From NCBI GenBank assembly GCA_963210345.1, contig OY723411.1, positions 57,492,499-57,556,498 of the forward strand: a DNA stretch of 64,000 nucleotides, given 5' to 3'. Below, piece by piece: positions 19,066 through 30,800 of this stretch. Numbering within the stretch: the first letter of the stretch is position 1; each line of letters begins with the position of its first letter. The stretch is from Inga oerstediana. Taxonomy: Eukaryota > Streptophyta > Magnoliopsida > Fabales > Fabaceae. The position numbers were made by a program, and so were the translations under genes. The notes below the pieces were generated by a model. That model saw nothing but the letters and a program-made list of their open reading frames with translations, made no database searches and was not told the DNA's origin.

Positions 19066-21444
19066 CTATTCACCCCCAAGGAAAAAGACAGTGGGCTTCT
19101 TGGGGTCAGAAATCTCCACTGTGCCCTCCAGCATCTTAGCCACTTTGCCCATGGTGGGCCTCATCTCCGGCCTATCTTGAAGGCACCACATGGCTGTCTT
19201 CACCATCCTATCGATCATATTAAAATGGGCCCTACTATCATAAAACTGCCTAATCTCACAGTCCAAAATATCCTCAGGCTTCATCTCCTTGAACATCTTA
19301 TCGAAAGCCCAGCCAGGAAAATACCACTCTTCACTGTTGAGAATTGATCCTTGAATCTCAAAGTTCCTGACCCCGCTCACCAGCTCCAGCAACACCATCC
19401 CAAAGCTGTACACGTCAGCTTTGGACGTGATTGGATCCGTCGTTATCCACTCCGGAGCCATATAACCCGGAGTTCCTCTCCTCCTAGACATGGTTACCAT
19501 ATCCTCTTTCTTTCTTAGCTTTGCTAATCCGAAGTCTGATATCTTTGGACAGAAATCGTCTCCGAGTAGGATGTTCTCGGGCTTGATGTCACAATGTAAG
19601 ACCCATTCCAAACACTCCTCGTGCAAGTACGCTATGGATCTTGCCACACCCAGGGCTATCCTATACCGGATATTCCAGTCAAGGGTGGGCTTTTGGGCCG
19701 CCTTTGGGTCCGAATCCGGAGACACTTCCCCGTCTTTGGACCCGGCCCGAGGACGCCGAAACAGGAATTTGTCCAATGACCCGCCCGGGATATACTCGTA
19801 CACCAAGATTCGTCGACCTTTCTCCGCGCAAAAGCCCCACAAGCGGACCAAGTTGAGGTGGTGCATTCTGGCAATGATGGTGACCTCTGCCCAGAACTCG
19901 GCGTCACCGCCGGTGACGTTCTTGAGGCACTTGACGGCGACAACGCGATGATCCGGTAGCTCGCCTTTGTAAACATCGCCGAAACCACCTCTTCCGATGA
20001 GGTTGGAGAAGTCCTTGGTGGCGGTTTTGAGCTCGGCGTAGGAGAACCGTTTTGGGCCACCGGCGGGAAGGAACTCGAGACCGAGAGTGGTAGCCATGTC
20101 TCTGTACTTGATGTACTTCTTAAGGAAAGACCAGAAGAAAGCGACGCCGGAAATTAGCTCAGCAGCGAAAAGAGTGCAGATTATGGCAATGTTTCTAGCA
20201 GTGGAATTCGAATCTTTAGGTGGTAGTGGAAGACTGATTCGAACAGGGCAGGATGTCTGCAAAACTTCTGTCATCCCAGTGAAATTGGAGGCATCGGTTT
20301 CGGATCTGTCTACCTTAAGAAACAGCGAAGCCTCGGTACCTGGAGACCAATAACCATATCGGAGTTCACCCAGCACCATAGAACAAAAACCAGTTCCATC
20401 ATATTTGTAGCCAAACCCAAGACATCGTGAGTTTGCTCTGCATGTAGATTCACAAATTGTGAAGTTTCTAGCATCCATACTTTCATTATTGGTGCTAGTA
20501 TAGTTCACATAATCCAGCTTCAGAAATTTGATGCTATTGGTGAGTTCGGTTTTCCTTACACAACCTTGTTGAGGGCCTCCTTGATTTTGCTTGAATCCAG
20601 GAGGGCAAACACATGAAGTCGAATCATTAATTCCAGTTGAAGGCAAGCATATAGCAGAAGGACCGCATTTGCCTTGGATTTTACACGGTTCCCACATCGC
20701 CAACCAAACTTCAACCCACGGGGGTTTTTGATCGGGGATGAAACTGTAGATTTTGAGATTCCCATCATTTCCGAGAACCATTTTCCGGGGCCGATTTTCG
20801 CCGTAATCATTTGTAAGAAAAGCACCATTTGTCATATTCACCTTGCCGAGGGAATCCATGCTCTGCAACGGGCTTGGGGTGGTGTAGTAATAATCCGAGG
20901 AGGAATTGAAATTCAGACTCGTGGAATTGACGAATCTGTAGCGCTCATCTGGGGAACGAAGATTGATTATCGCTGGGATATTTTGGTTCGGGAGAACGAT
21001 GTCCGTTGGGTCAGCGAAGCTACTCCAATTTCCAAAACTTAAGTTGCCGTCGTCACTGAGACTGAGAACGGGCGACGTGGAATTGGAAGTGGACGAACCG
21101 TTTACCAAAAGGGAATTATTGAGAAGAAGCTCGCCTTTGGAGGAGATGACGAGGGAAGCGGAGCCGGTGACGGACGAACCGAGGTTTGCAGACCATACGA
21201 CGGGGTCATCGTTATGCGGGACGTCGGTGAACCAAACGGAGAAGTTGTAACGATCTGAGGAAACAAGGAAGAAGCCAGCAGAGAAATTGGAATTTGGGGA
21301 GAGAAGGATGCGACTCTGGTTTGGACGCCATGGGGGATCTGAGGCATTGAAGGAAGTGAAATTGACAGTATTCTGGGAAATTGAGAAATGAGTTAGGGAG
21401 AGGAAGGAGAGGATGAAACAGAGGAAGAGGAACTTAGGAGCCAT
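19066..21444 (-). CDS. G-type lectin S-domain receptor-like Ser/Thr kinase (SD2 type)
   Basis: A single exon of 792 aa. The ORF stays open upstream to 21564, but the Met at 21444 starts a clear signal peptide (MAPKFLFLCFILSFLSL), so I chose it. Order: signal peptide 1-24; bulb-type lectin domain about 25-155, with many N-glycosylation sites; a Cys-rich EGF-like segment 250-297; a PAN-like region 300-400; transmembrane helix about 417-440; kinase 482-773. The kinase has GRGGFG (484-489), Lys505, DFG (637-639) and APE (663-665). The catalytic loop reads HCD (617-619) rather than HRD, a non-RD kinase, usual in this subfamily and often linked to immune receptors. It resembles the Arabidopsis At1g34300/At5g24080 group. 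The ligand is unknown. It should sit in the plasma membrane. Confidence 0.92.
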   Translation of the reverse strand: MAPKFLFLCFILSFLSLTHFSISQNTVNFTSFNASDPPWRPNQSRILLSPNSNFSAGFFLVSSDRYNFSVWFTDVPHNDDPVVWSANLGSSVTGSASLVISSKGELLLNNSLLVNGSSTSNSTSPVLSLSDDGNLSFGNWSSFADPTDIVLPNQNIPAIINLRSPDERYRFVNSTSLNFNSSSDYYYTTPSPLQSMDSLGKVNMTNGAFLTNDYGENRPRKMVLGNDGNLKIYSFIPDQKPPWVEVWLAMWEPCKIQGKCGPSAICLPSTGINDSTSCVCPPGFKQNQGGPQQGCVRKTELTNSIKFLKLDYVNYTSTNNESMDARNFTICESTCRANSRCLGFGYKYDGTGFCSMVLGELRYGYWSPGTEASLFLKVDRSETDASNFTGMTEVLQTSCPVRISLPLPPKDSNSTARNIAIICTLFAAELISGVAFFWSFLKKYIKYRDMATTLGLEFLPAGGPKRFSYAELKTATKDFSNLIGRGGFGDVYKGELPDHRVVAVKCLKNVTGGDAEFWAEVTIIARMHHLNLVRLWGFCAEKGRRILVYEYIPGGSLDKFLFRRPRAGSKDGEVSPDSDPKAAQKPTLDWNIRYRIALGVARSIAYLHEECLEWVLHCDIKPENILLGDDFCPKISDFGLAKLRKKEDMVTMSRRRGTPGYMAPEWITTDPITSKADVYSFGMVLLELVSGVRNFEIQGSILNSEEWYFPGWAFDKMFKEMKPEDILDCEIRQFYDSRAHFNMIDRMVKTAMWCLQDRPEMRPTMGKVAKMLEGTVEISDPKKPTVFFLGGE

Positions 21445-22174
21445 GGTTTTGGTTGTCGAAGGAGATAGGACATGGGAGTATAACAGAAGGTAGGTGCTGG
21501 ATGGCAAGTTGTCGGAGTGGAACTCAAGGCGGCTAAAGTCTGTTGACTGACTGTTAACTATCAAGGGTCGACTTGGAATATTACCCAGTCAAATGGAATC
21601 AATGCATCATTTTCTTCATCGTCTTCCTTAGCCTCCTTGACTGACTTTGGCGGAACCGCTAGTTTCGTTCTTAGTTTCCCCATGCCTCTGTAAATGAGTA
21701 AATATCTTCATTCACACGAAGTTGTCTTCTCGTTTTGCGCCCCTCTAATCATCAAATTGCTGCTTTCTTATGCTTATTATGAGGGCCTGAGTTTTAAAAT
21801 ATAACATATTTTATTGGAAAAATCTCACCTACCGTCAAAAGAACAAAAAAAATATAAAAAAGAAATTTCAGTATAAATTCCTCTATCAAAACACTTCCTA
21901 CGGATTATAATGATATATGAGTTTGTCAATATAATCATATATATTTATTAATGAGAGCTATTTTAATTAATATATATGAGTTTGTCAATGACCATTTTAT
22001 GACTTATCAATATAGTCACATACACTTTTCAATAAGTTAAGTTCATATTTTGAATCTATATCATTATAGTCTCTAAAGAGTTTTTTTATAGAGGAATCTA
22101 TCCTATGACTTTTTTAATATCTTTTCTGGTCCTTGGAATTTTAGTGAGATTTTCGTTATTTTATTTACAGCTGA
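21445..22174. other. Upstream region of the S-domain receptor kinase
   Basis: No gene. It holds the 5' leader and presumed promoter of the kinase (read leftward), then AT-rich sequence with two near-identical atatatgagtttgtcaat segments (21913 and 21981 areas). No TATA element could be assigned with confidence. Confidence 0.4.
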
Positions 22175-22491
22175 CTCCTTTCCATCCTATTTAAAAGAAT
22201 CCGATAATCGAATTACACAGTTTAAAAAAACGGTTAAATTAGTTAAAAAATAATAAGTATATCTGAAATAATTTTTTTTTCAAATATGCCTTTATTTATA
22301 AGGAGACAAGTAAAATGGAGAGATAAAGTAAATATAAATATCACCAACCTTTTAATCAATGCAATATATATAATTAATGAGGGATAAAAGTGAAAAAACT
22401 TGTTAAATATTTAAATAACTCTTATCAAACCTTTATGAAACGGACCAAGATTATTTAAATATTGGACTCTTATAAAAAAAATAGGAGGGAG
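22175..22491. mobile_element. MITE-like element with ctccNttcc / ggagggag ends
   Basis: The ends ctcctttccatcctatttaaaag and cttataaaaaaaataggagggag are inverted repeats. The interior (aaataataagtatat, cctttatttataaggagacaag) resembles 8941-9259. A TA duplication is not clear, so the boundaries may be a few bases off. Confidence 0.5.
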
Positions 22492-22630
22492 CACTAAACT
22501 AATTTCTCTTGCATCAGATTAAAAAAAAACTAATTCCCCCTACTAATGACTTTTATTGGGTATCATTTTGATATTTTACAAAAGAAAATAATTAATTTTA
22601 ACTGACTTCACTGATGCTATAAAATTATTA

Positions 22631-23963
22631 GTAAAATATTCTGACCACCCTCCTGTTTTGCCTTAATTACACAGACCTCCCCTCTATTTTGAAAACATAC
22701 ACTTAAGTCCAAATAGTTAACTCCGTTAAAAATATTCTAACAAGATTCCAAAAATATTTTTTTTAATTAAATTTTATATAGAAATAAAATTTATTTACTA
22801 TTTTACCCTTAATACTAAATCCCTAGTTTTACTTGAGAGTTTGTAGACTTCCAGGGGGAAAAACACGAGCTGCAAGAATAACGATGGAGAAGACAACTGT
22901 ACCGAATCTGAGGATCATGGACACAAAAAAGTACAAAACTTATCAAATTTTCATTTAAATTCATTAAACAATGACTTTCGCATATTCCATAATCTTTTAT
23001 TGCTCTTAGAACTTTTTCATTATACATGATATATGAATATATAATTATTCAAGGTAAGTGTCGTGGTTTTTTTTTTCATATTTTCATTCAAACTTTTTCA
23101 ATGTACATGTTATACTTGAAAAAGGCATTGATCATGGTTTTTTTAATTAAGTGTCGGGCTTATCAAATTTCCATTCAAACTTTTTCACTGTGCATTATAT
23201 ACTTGAAAAGGCATTGATCGTGTATTTTTTTTTTTGAAAAAATTGTTCTTTGACTAAAATTGTTTTAAAGAATTTAAGCTTATCAAATTTTTATTCAAAT
23301 TCATTCACATGCTAGTGTATTTATTTTGTCTCGCACATTTTGACTAAAATTGTTTTAAATAATTTAAGAGTTTTATCTGTTCCTTAATTTCTATTTTTAT
23401 TGATGATTTTGGCATTGGTTAATATAAATATCATAAACATTGAATATTCAAGCAAGCTTTTAAATAAAAATGTGTTTAATCAAATGTGTTTATAAATATT
23501 TGTGAAAAAATTATTAAATTTTAAATTTAAATGACACATACAATCTCAAACTTATATAATTTATTATATTTGATAAAAATATATGTGCTTAATATATATT
23601 TTAAGTCAAAATTGATTTATAATATCAAAATTAATAAATTTTTTAACAAATTAGAAAGTTAGGAAATCTATTAGAATAAATTTTTGGTTGTATAAATTTT
23701 TATTAGCCTCTATATATATATATATATATATATGTTTAAATAATTCTAATAGTGAAGAGGGGCATTTTGGTTAAAAAAAGGTTCAAAGGTCAAACTTAAC
23801 GGTCAACTAACAGTTTGGATGAATGGAAATAGAATCTCAAAGTATAAGGGAGGTTTGTGTAATATACATTTTAGTTTTAAGGGAGGTTTATATGAGTTTT
23901 CAAAATAGAAGGGAGGTCTGTATAATTAAGACAAAACAGAAGGTTGGTTAGAGTATTTTACTC
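22631..23963. mobile_element. Non-autonomous DNA transposon with about 75-bp inverted ends (1.33 kb)
   Basis: The left end reads gtaaaatattctgaccaccc and continues with cctgttttgccttaattaca, cagacctcccctctattttg. The right end is its inverse (caaaatagaagggaggtctg, taattaagacaaaacagaag, gagtattttactc). The 8-bp aattatta occurs immediately outside both ends (22623-22630 and 23964-23971). The interior is AT-rich and non-coding, with repeated acttgaaaaaggcattgatc segments (about 23115 and 23200) and a (TA)n run at 23710-23733. An 8-bp duplication suggests hAT, but the ends are not typical. Confidence 0.65.
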
Positions 23964-24349
23964 AATTATTAAGTGTTTATAATAAAAATGAGAGGCATTG
24001 AATTACTAAATCTGTCAACAAAGATCTTGTTAAAATAAGTTCGACTGTAAATCAATGCTCCGTCTCTTTTGTGGAAGCTACAAAATGTGATTTTCCAGTT
24101 CTCCATTGAAATATGTGCTTCAAGGTTTCAATGACGAGCATATATATATATATATAAATTCATCTTAATTCTGATTGATTCTATCATGTCTGACTGAAAT
24201 TTTCCATAGGGGCAGCAAATTGACTCCACAATGTTGACTTATTGTTTTCAAGAAGTCAGCGCAAAATAAATTTAGATGAAACGCAAGTGCGGAAAAACTA
24301 ACCTGTACTTCCTGTGAAGGAAATTGTGGCTTGAATTAATGAAGATTCA

Positions 24350-24494
24350 GTAAGTGATTGGCAACACTTATTTTGAGACAATAAATCCTTATTATGTAAG
24401 TCAAGATAAAACTTCCCACACATACTTACCTCGTATACCGTGAATCACGATTTATAAACACTTATTACCTAAAAATAAACTATCCCAAACGAAC
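24350..24494 (-). mobile_element. Short MITE, copy of the THO2-intron element
   Basis: Read on the minus strand, it starts gttcgtttgggatagtttat and contains aatcgtgattcacggtatacg and aggtaagtatgtg. It matches 42871-43005 across its whole length in the opposite orientation. The distal inverted end has decayed. It lies about 370 bp beyond the stop codon of THO2. The stretch 23972-24349 holds nothing recognisable apart from a short (TA)n run near 24140. Confidence 0.65.
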
Positions 24495-24860
24495 ACTCAA
24501 GAGATATTTCGCCAAAGTCATATAAGGGTTACCACCACGGCAAGAACTCGTGAACTACTCAAATAACCACAATGGGAAGAACATTGGATCAATGAATGCC
24601 CAGAATATACAAAGTTATATACATGTGGAGCAGTAAATTCAATACTCATAATTCCCCCTCGCGGACTTTGCCAAGAGCCGTAAAATTGGTACAAGTTAAG
24701 AGGCAAACAAGGGTGGGTATTAACATAAAAGGGATGTGAACCCACCTGCCTATGTGTATTATCTATTCATCAAATCAAAATTACAGCAGCCGCATGAAAT
24801 GAACAACTTTCCAGGAGTTCAATAAGGAATTTCCCATCTCCCCCACCTTTTCTTGGACTG

Positions 24861-27800
24861 TTACTTCCGATGCCGTCGCTTTTGATCTGCTCTCTGTCTC
24901 TTCTCATCGTCCCATTCTCGGTCGTACAATCTATATTGACAGTTAAGGACTCAAACTCGGAAAAAATTTTGTTAATATGCATTGTCATTAGCAATAACAC
25001 CGCAGATTGCAGCTTCCTCCAATGAAAGACAAAGTAACAAGGAAAAAGAAAATGAATTTACTTTCAGAATGCAGACGAAACATGCATGTTAAATCTAACA
25101 ACCCAGTTCTTGAAGGATCAACCCACATTAACAATACAGTGAAAAAACAAGCGCAATGCAAATAAAATCAGATTAAAGGATACGGTTCTGGATCGCGACG
25201 GTTCATCTTGCTAGCCACCTCTTTACCATGAATCCTGATACCTGGCTCATCCATGTAACTTGCATGCTGCATTACAGGCCCCTTTCGCTCTCCCCGGTCT
25301 CTCCCATCATATGGTTGTGACATACCCATACCAGTAGGAGGAGGTGGAGGGGCCACTGGCGAGTACTCACCTGGTTCACCTGTAGGTAGATACTCTCTCT
25401 TAAGTTTACGCCTCTTGGATGCAGCTGTTAACTCCATTTCTTCCTTCAGAATGTTAGCTTTCTCTCTTTCCCTTTCCCTCTCTCTTTCCCTCTCTTCCTT
25501 CATAAAAAAAAAACAAAGGAAGTTGCAGCAATCAGTTATCTGTCAGTTTTATCAAACAACTAACAAGGGGGTATCTTGGAAGTACTACAATGTAGATGAA
25601 AGGAAAACAGTTGAGAAACTAATACACGCACGAAAACAGCCATGTGCCACAGAATGACTGCTAAAAGAAAGAAACATGAAAAAAGGGGTATCCACTAGCT
25701 AAGAGTAAAAGCATGATAAATATCCCTTTTTGTGATAAAAGGAAAATTTACGTTAGAAAGAAATATACAGGAAAGACCAAGACGAAATCCTCTTAAAGAG
25801 AGATGACAAAGCAGATGCAAGTAGCAACCATCTAGCTAATGTTTGACCAAAGAGATGGCAGAAATGTTTATCTTAACAATGGCAGTATACCAGAAAGTCT
25901 GGGGCTTCTATCAGACCTTTCAATTACTTTCAATCAGTGTAGCAACTTAACCTACAGTTTAGAGATAGAGAAGCCTAACTCATCAAGGAGCATGTAAATT
26001 GTACAAATCAAATTACATCCTTTTCATGTATTCCTTTTCATGTATTCACCATAACGAATAAAAGGAAGAGCATGACCAATGAAATTGAACTATAGTACAT
26101 TATATAGAACTCTAAAAATCTTCTAACCAATAAATGCATATACTTCGTGGATCTTGCAGAGTGGCAGATATTAGTTAACATGATTGATTCATACCTTCAG
26201 TGACAATCCATCCCGTTCCTCCCGCTTCCGATCTCGGAAATCATCTTCTTTTCTACGTTTGGCATCATCCTGTGGAACTAAGTAATTTTCTTCAGACCGC
26301 CTCCGTTCCTTTTCTTCATGCCTTGGAGAAAGTCTCTGAGAGTGCCTTGTAGCTCCATACCTTCTATCAGCATCCTCATCACGCCTGCCAGTACTAACAG
26401 ACTGAGGAACCATATTAGGTGGTAATGGGGGTGGTGGAGGCAAGCTTTGCCCATGGAAGCGATCATCTGAATGAGATTTTTCTGAAGTTGCATCACCATA
26501 CTGCAATTTACCTCTTTCATCTTTGATTCTATCATCCTTAGCCTTCTCGGGCAGTTTATTGAAACTCCTTTCATTAGCTCTCTCTTGCATTCTTTCAATA
26601 GATCTTTCTCTACTATATCTTTCTAATGACCTGTCCTTAGATTTGTCGGTTATAAACTCATCACTACGTGACTTATCTAAGCGGTCCAATCTTTCCCTGT
26701 GATCCCTTTCATATCTCTCATTGCCTTTGTCCTTTGTCCTATCCAATTGCTTATCACCTGCCCTGTAGACACCCAGTTCATCAGGTCCTGATTTGTCATC
26801 AGACAATCGAAGATCTATCAACCTCTCTCTTTCAGAAAATCGAGCCTCACTCTCTATATCTCTTGCCTCTGAATCCCCCTTCCGACGCTTAACTAGTTTA
26901 TCAGGCTCCTCAGCAGAACTAGCTCTTTTCTGAACCTTATCACCAGACTTCGAAGCGACAACTAAGTTTTCATGCCTTGGAGAATGGGCTACACGAGATG
27001 AGGGTCCTTTTGCCAAGTCAGAAACATCATTCCCATCATCCTTCACCATAGAAGCCCTCATATCAGAAGACTTGACAGCTCCAACATCTGCTCTTGATTC
27101 ACTACCACTAGAATCTAACGAAATTCTTGCTGATGGAGCTGAACCTTTAGCAGAAGCAGAACTACCATTAATATTCACCAAAGAAGAATTGGTAGTTCCA
27201 GCATGTCTTCCATCTGATGCATGACTTTGTAGATCCTTGTCAGCGGAGGAACCAGAAGTAGAAGTTCTAGAAATGGATTTTCCAGATCTACCATCTTCTT
27301 TCAAAGGTTCTTGTTTTGAGGACTTCGAAAGTGGGCCAGCTGGCACTGAGCGTTTTGTTGAAGCTCTTGACTGTCAAAAGCAAAACCACAAAAATCCTCC
27401 AATGATGGACTGTCGTAAAAAGACTCTAACGATGAAAGTAAGTGATACCATTGGATTGCATACAAAAGCTCAGTGTACAGATAAAAATGGCTAAATGAAC
27501 AACTTAAGAATTAAGAGATACCTCAGCTGCTCTGGTCACGTTTTCATCCAATGATCTATTCGTGGATTCATCTACTTGCTTTTGGTTTTCCACAGCTCTT
27601 GACATCCCAGAATGTCCAGCAGAGGGCAAGGATGATTGAGCATCTAGTCCATTCACCAATGAACTACCCTTGAGTTTTACTTGAACAGAATCAGATTTAG
27701 TGCCTGGAATGCTTTCAGTTCTTTCTGACTTACCCTCTGAAGGTTTTGTTCTATTTGGTTGTTCCTTGACAGTATTTCCGGAGTCCAAATGTTTTCCATT

Positions 27801-30800
27801 GGAAGATTCCATGTGAGAAACATTTAGACCAGTCCCACTTTGTACAGCTGCCGAAATACCCAGAGAAGATTTAGAAGTCATAGCCGGTGCTGGTTTCAAC
27901 TCAAGATAACCCATTCCAAATTCTTCATCAGTGACCCAAGAAGGCTGCAAAATTTAAAAATAATAACGATAAAATAAATTGTCCTAGAACTTAACAACTC
28001 TAAGCTAATAGCTAAAGTAACACCATACCTTTCGAGCAGCTAAAGCTGCAGCAACCCCGGTTGCCAAAACCTTAAGATCTTCCCTTTCATCACTTTTGAT
28101 CTTAGCCACCTGCATTGATGACCCAGTAAGTAAAAAATACAACAATATTCTGAATTACCAGCAACCAAAAGAAAAGGGAAAAATTTACCCGTTTCTCAAG
28201 ATTAATCCCACTCTTCCTTGTAACAGGGAAAACACTAGAAATTTTTGTCAACATTATGAGGGCGTTTCTAATCTCCATGTACTCACTAGATTCTAGACAC
28301 TGAATGAGTAACCTTGTGATTCTCTGGCTCCATTTCCAATGTACCTATCAGCCAAAAAGCACATTTCAACCCACATATAGCAGCACAAATAAAACCGTTA
28401 TGAGCCGTCAATTCAGATAGATGTTGAAACAAAAAAGACTTATTCAAAGACAGAGAGTTAAAAAAATCCAGCCTTTTGCAGCAACAAATGTACCAGGGCT
28501 CTTACAAATTTGCACAAGTTCATACTTCATACACCACCAAGTTATAACCAAAAAAAAATCATTTCAACAAGGCATGAGATATTTGTGCCAAGTATATAAC
28601 AGCACGGATTGCATATGCACCACAAACGCTAGGACAAAATACAGAGCAGTTGGAAATGAGTAAACTTGCCTTGATGAATTGCCCATATGTAACTCGTTGG
28701 CTGTTTGGATATCTGTAGTAAACAGCAAAGCCAGGCATATTTCCACATTCCCGTTCATATATAGTTTCATCACGCTGAAGGATACAATAGGAAAATATCA
28801 ATCGGCAATAATTAAAATTAGATGTAAAAAATAAAACAACCAGTGAAACTTACCAAAAGAATAAAAATGAAAAATTGCAGAAAGTAAACCAGAAATAAGT
28901 AACTAATTACCTTCCAATAGTAAGCAATTTTCAATGTCTCATATAGAAACCTGCCAAGCCTGCCTGCCTCATATTCTGTGCAGCAGCAAATCATTGGTTG
29001 TAGGGTCTTACAGATCAGAACATCTATGTGGTTGACGGTGTTAAAATATGGAGTTCCAAGAGAATGTAGAGTATGCACAAACATGGCACAATAGACAGCA
29101 TCTGGCATACTGAAAGAGCAGCGTGGAAAAATACATCTCTGAAGAAACTCCATATTGATCTTCAAGGTATCAGGACAGGAACTTAACCACTTGTCCTTCT
29201 CATGCGAAAGCCTTCTGCGAACAGATGCTACATTTTCTTCATGTTTACGGAGTTCACTACTCAAACGATCAAGAGATTCTTGGATCCTTTCCTTTTCCTT
29301 CTTCCTCTTAGTGATTGCTGAGCTTGAATTGTCCGAAAGTTCCTCCAGAGATTTAAGATTAGCATGCAGCTTGGCAATTTCTGACTCATAACGATTTTTT
29401 GGAACATATAAATCATATAATGTGAGACCCCAAAAGGTAGCATAAAGATCAGGGGATAGGCTATTCCATGCTTTTGAAGGCAACATCGTTTTTACAGTAT
29501 CAAGAAGATCCGACCACCTGCATACATTTACAAAGCATTCATCACAACCGGAAAGATATCAGAGTAAAACTTTTAGCACAGTGCAATAAACACGACCAAA
29601 AATACCTTCACCAAAATCAGTTTAATCTGGAGAAATGAAAATATGACAATTTTACCCCTTTTAGCAATTATTTTGTGCGATACCTTCTAATCCAAAACAA
29701 ACATAATGCTTACATTTAAGCACAATAATAATGATAAAATCCCATAAATAGATATGAAAATATATAATAAAATAGGGGCATGTCACACAGTACCCTCTAT
29801 CCCATAAAGTTCAAATGCCATAATTTGATTAGACTAAACTAGAATATCAATGAAAAATCAACTGACCATAAATTGCATTAAAATATTAGTTGAACAATTT
29901 AAAATGAACCTGAAAGTATGGGGGAATTACAAGAAAATACAAAACGAAAGGTTGGGATTACAACCTTACAGCCTTCTGAGTTGAGCCAAGATCCAAAACC
30001 ATACCGCAAGTATGGTCTGCAGGATCAGTCTCAGAATTTGAAGAAGCATCACTTTCTGCATTTCTGTCATCTAGAGGCCAACATACATCAGGACTCCTCT
30101 GACACTTAAAAAGCCTCATCACAGGACGATATATCAAGAAAGCAACCTACATCCGGGAAAAGGAAAAACCTTAAATGAAAATTCAAGCAAAGAATGATGC
30201 AATATAAATACTAGCACAAAGGAGCACTCAAAAATGGACATAATGATACAACAGAGAAGCTTTCAATAAAAACAAGTAGAAAGTATATAAAATATACAAC
30301 CAACGGACACACGAACCTCTGGATCCAGGTGGTACAGGTGGACTATTTCATCAAGGGAAGGAATAAGATTAACATAAGTAGATGCTGGTGTCACTGCACC
30401 GCAAAGAAACTCCACATATTGAAGAAGTGTTCCATGACATCTATCAAACTGCTCACTAACCATCTTAATGTATTGTGCATCTGCATTGATGACTACCCTG
30501 CAAAGAAAATAAGCTGAGGGGAATAATATTGAACATAAATTCTAGCACACATTAGTTGAATGGCTTACAGTGAACGGTGTTGAGCAATAAGCAATAGGAG
30601 GGGGATTGCCAACTTTGGTTCATCTTTTGGAAGTAACGCATCTCTCAATCGGCTAGTTGACTTGATCAATGCCTGCATTGACAATTTGACATCCTCTTTA
30701 ATTCAAAATCCTTTTATTTTTTGTTTGGGGGGAGGGGGCGTTCAGCAAATTAAGGTGAAACCAAGAAGTCCGTCCTTTAATTGTCAACCTGCTACATAAT

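Noticed and set aside
19490..21250. Several ORFs of 80-150 aa on the strand opposite the S-domain kinase
   Set aside because: They are antisense shadows of a long, well-supported coding exon, with no recognisable domains.
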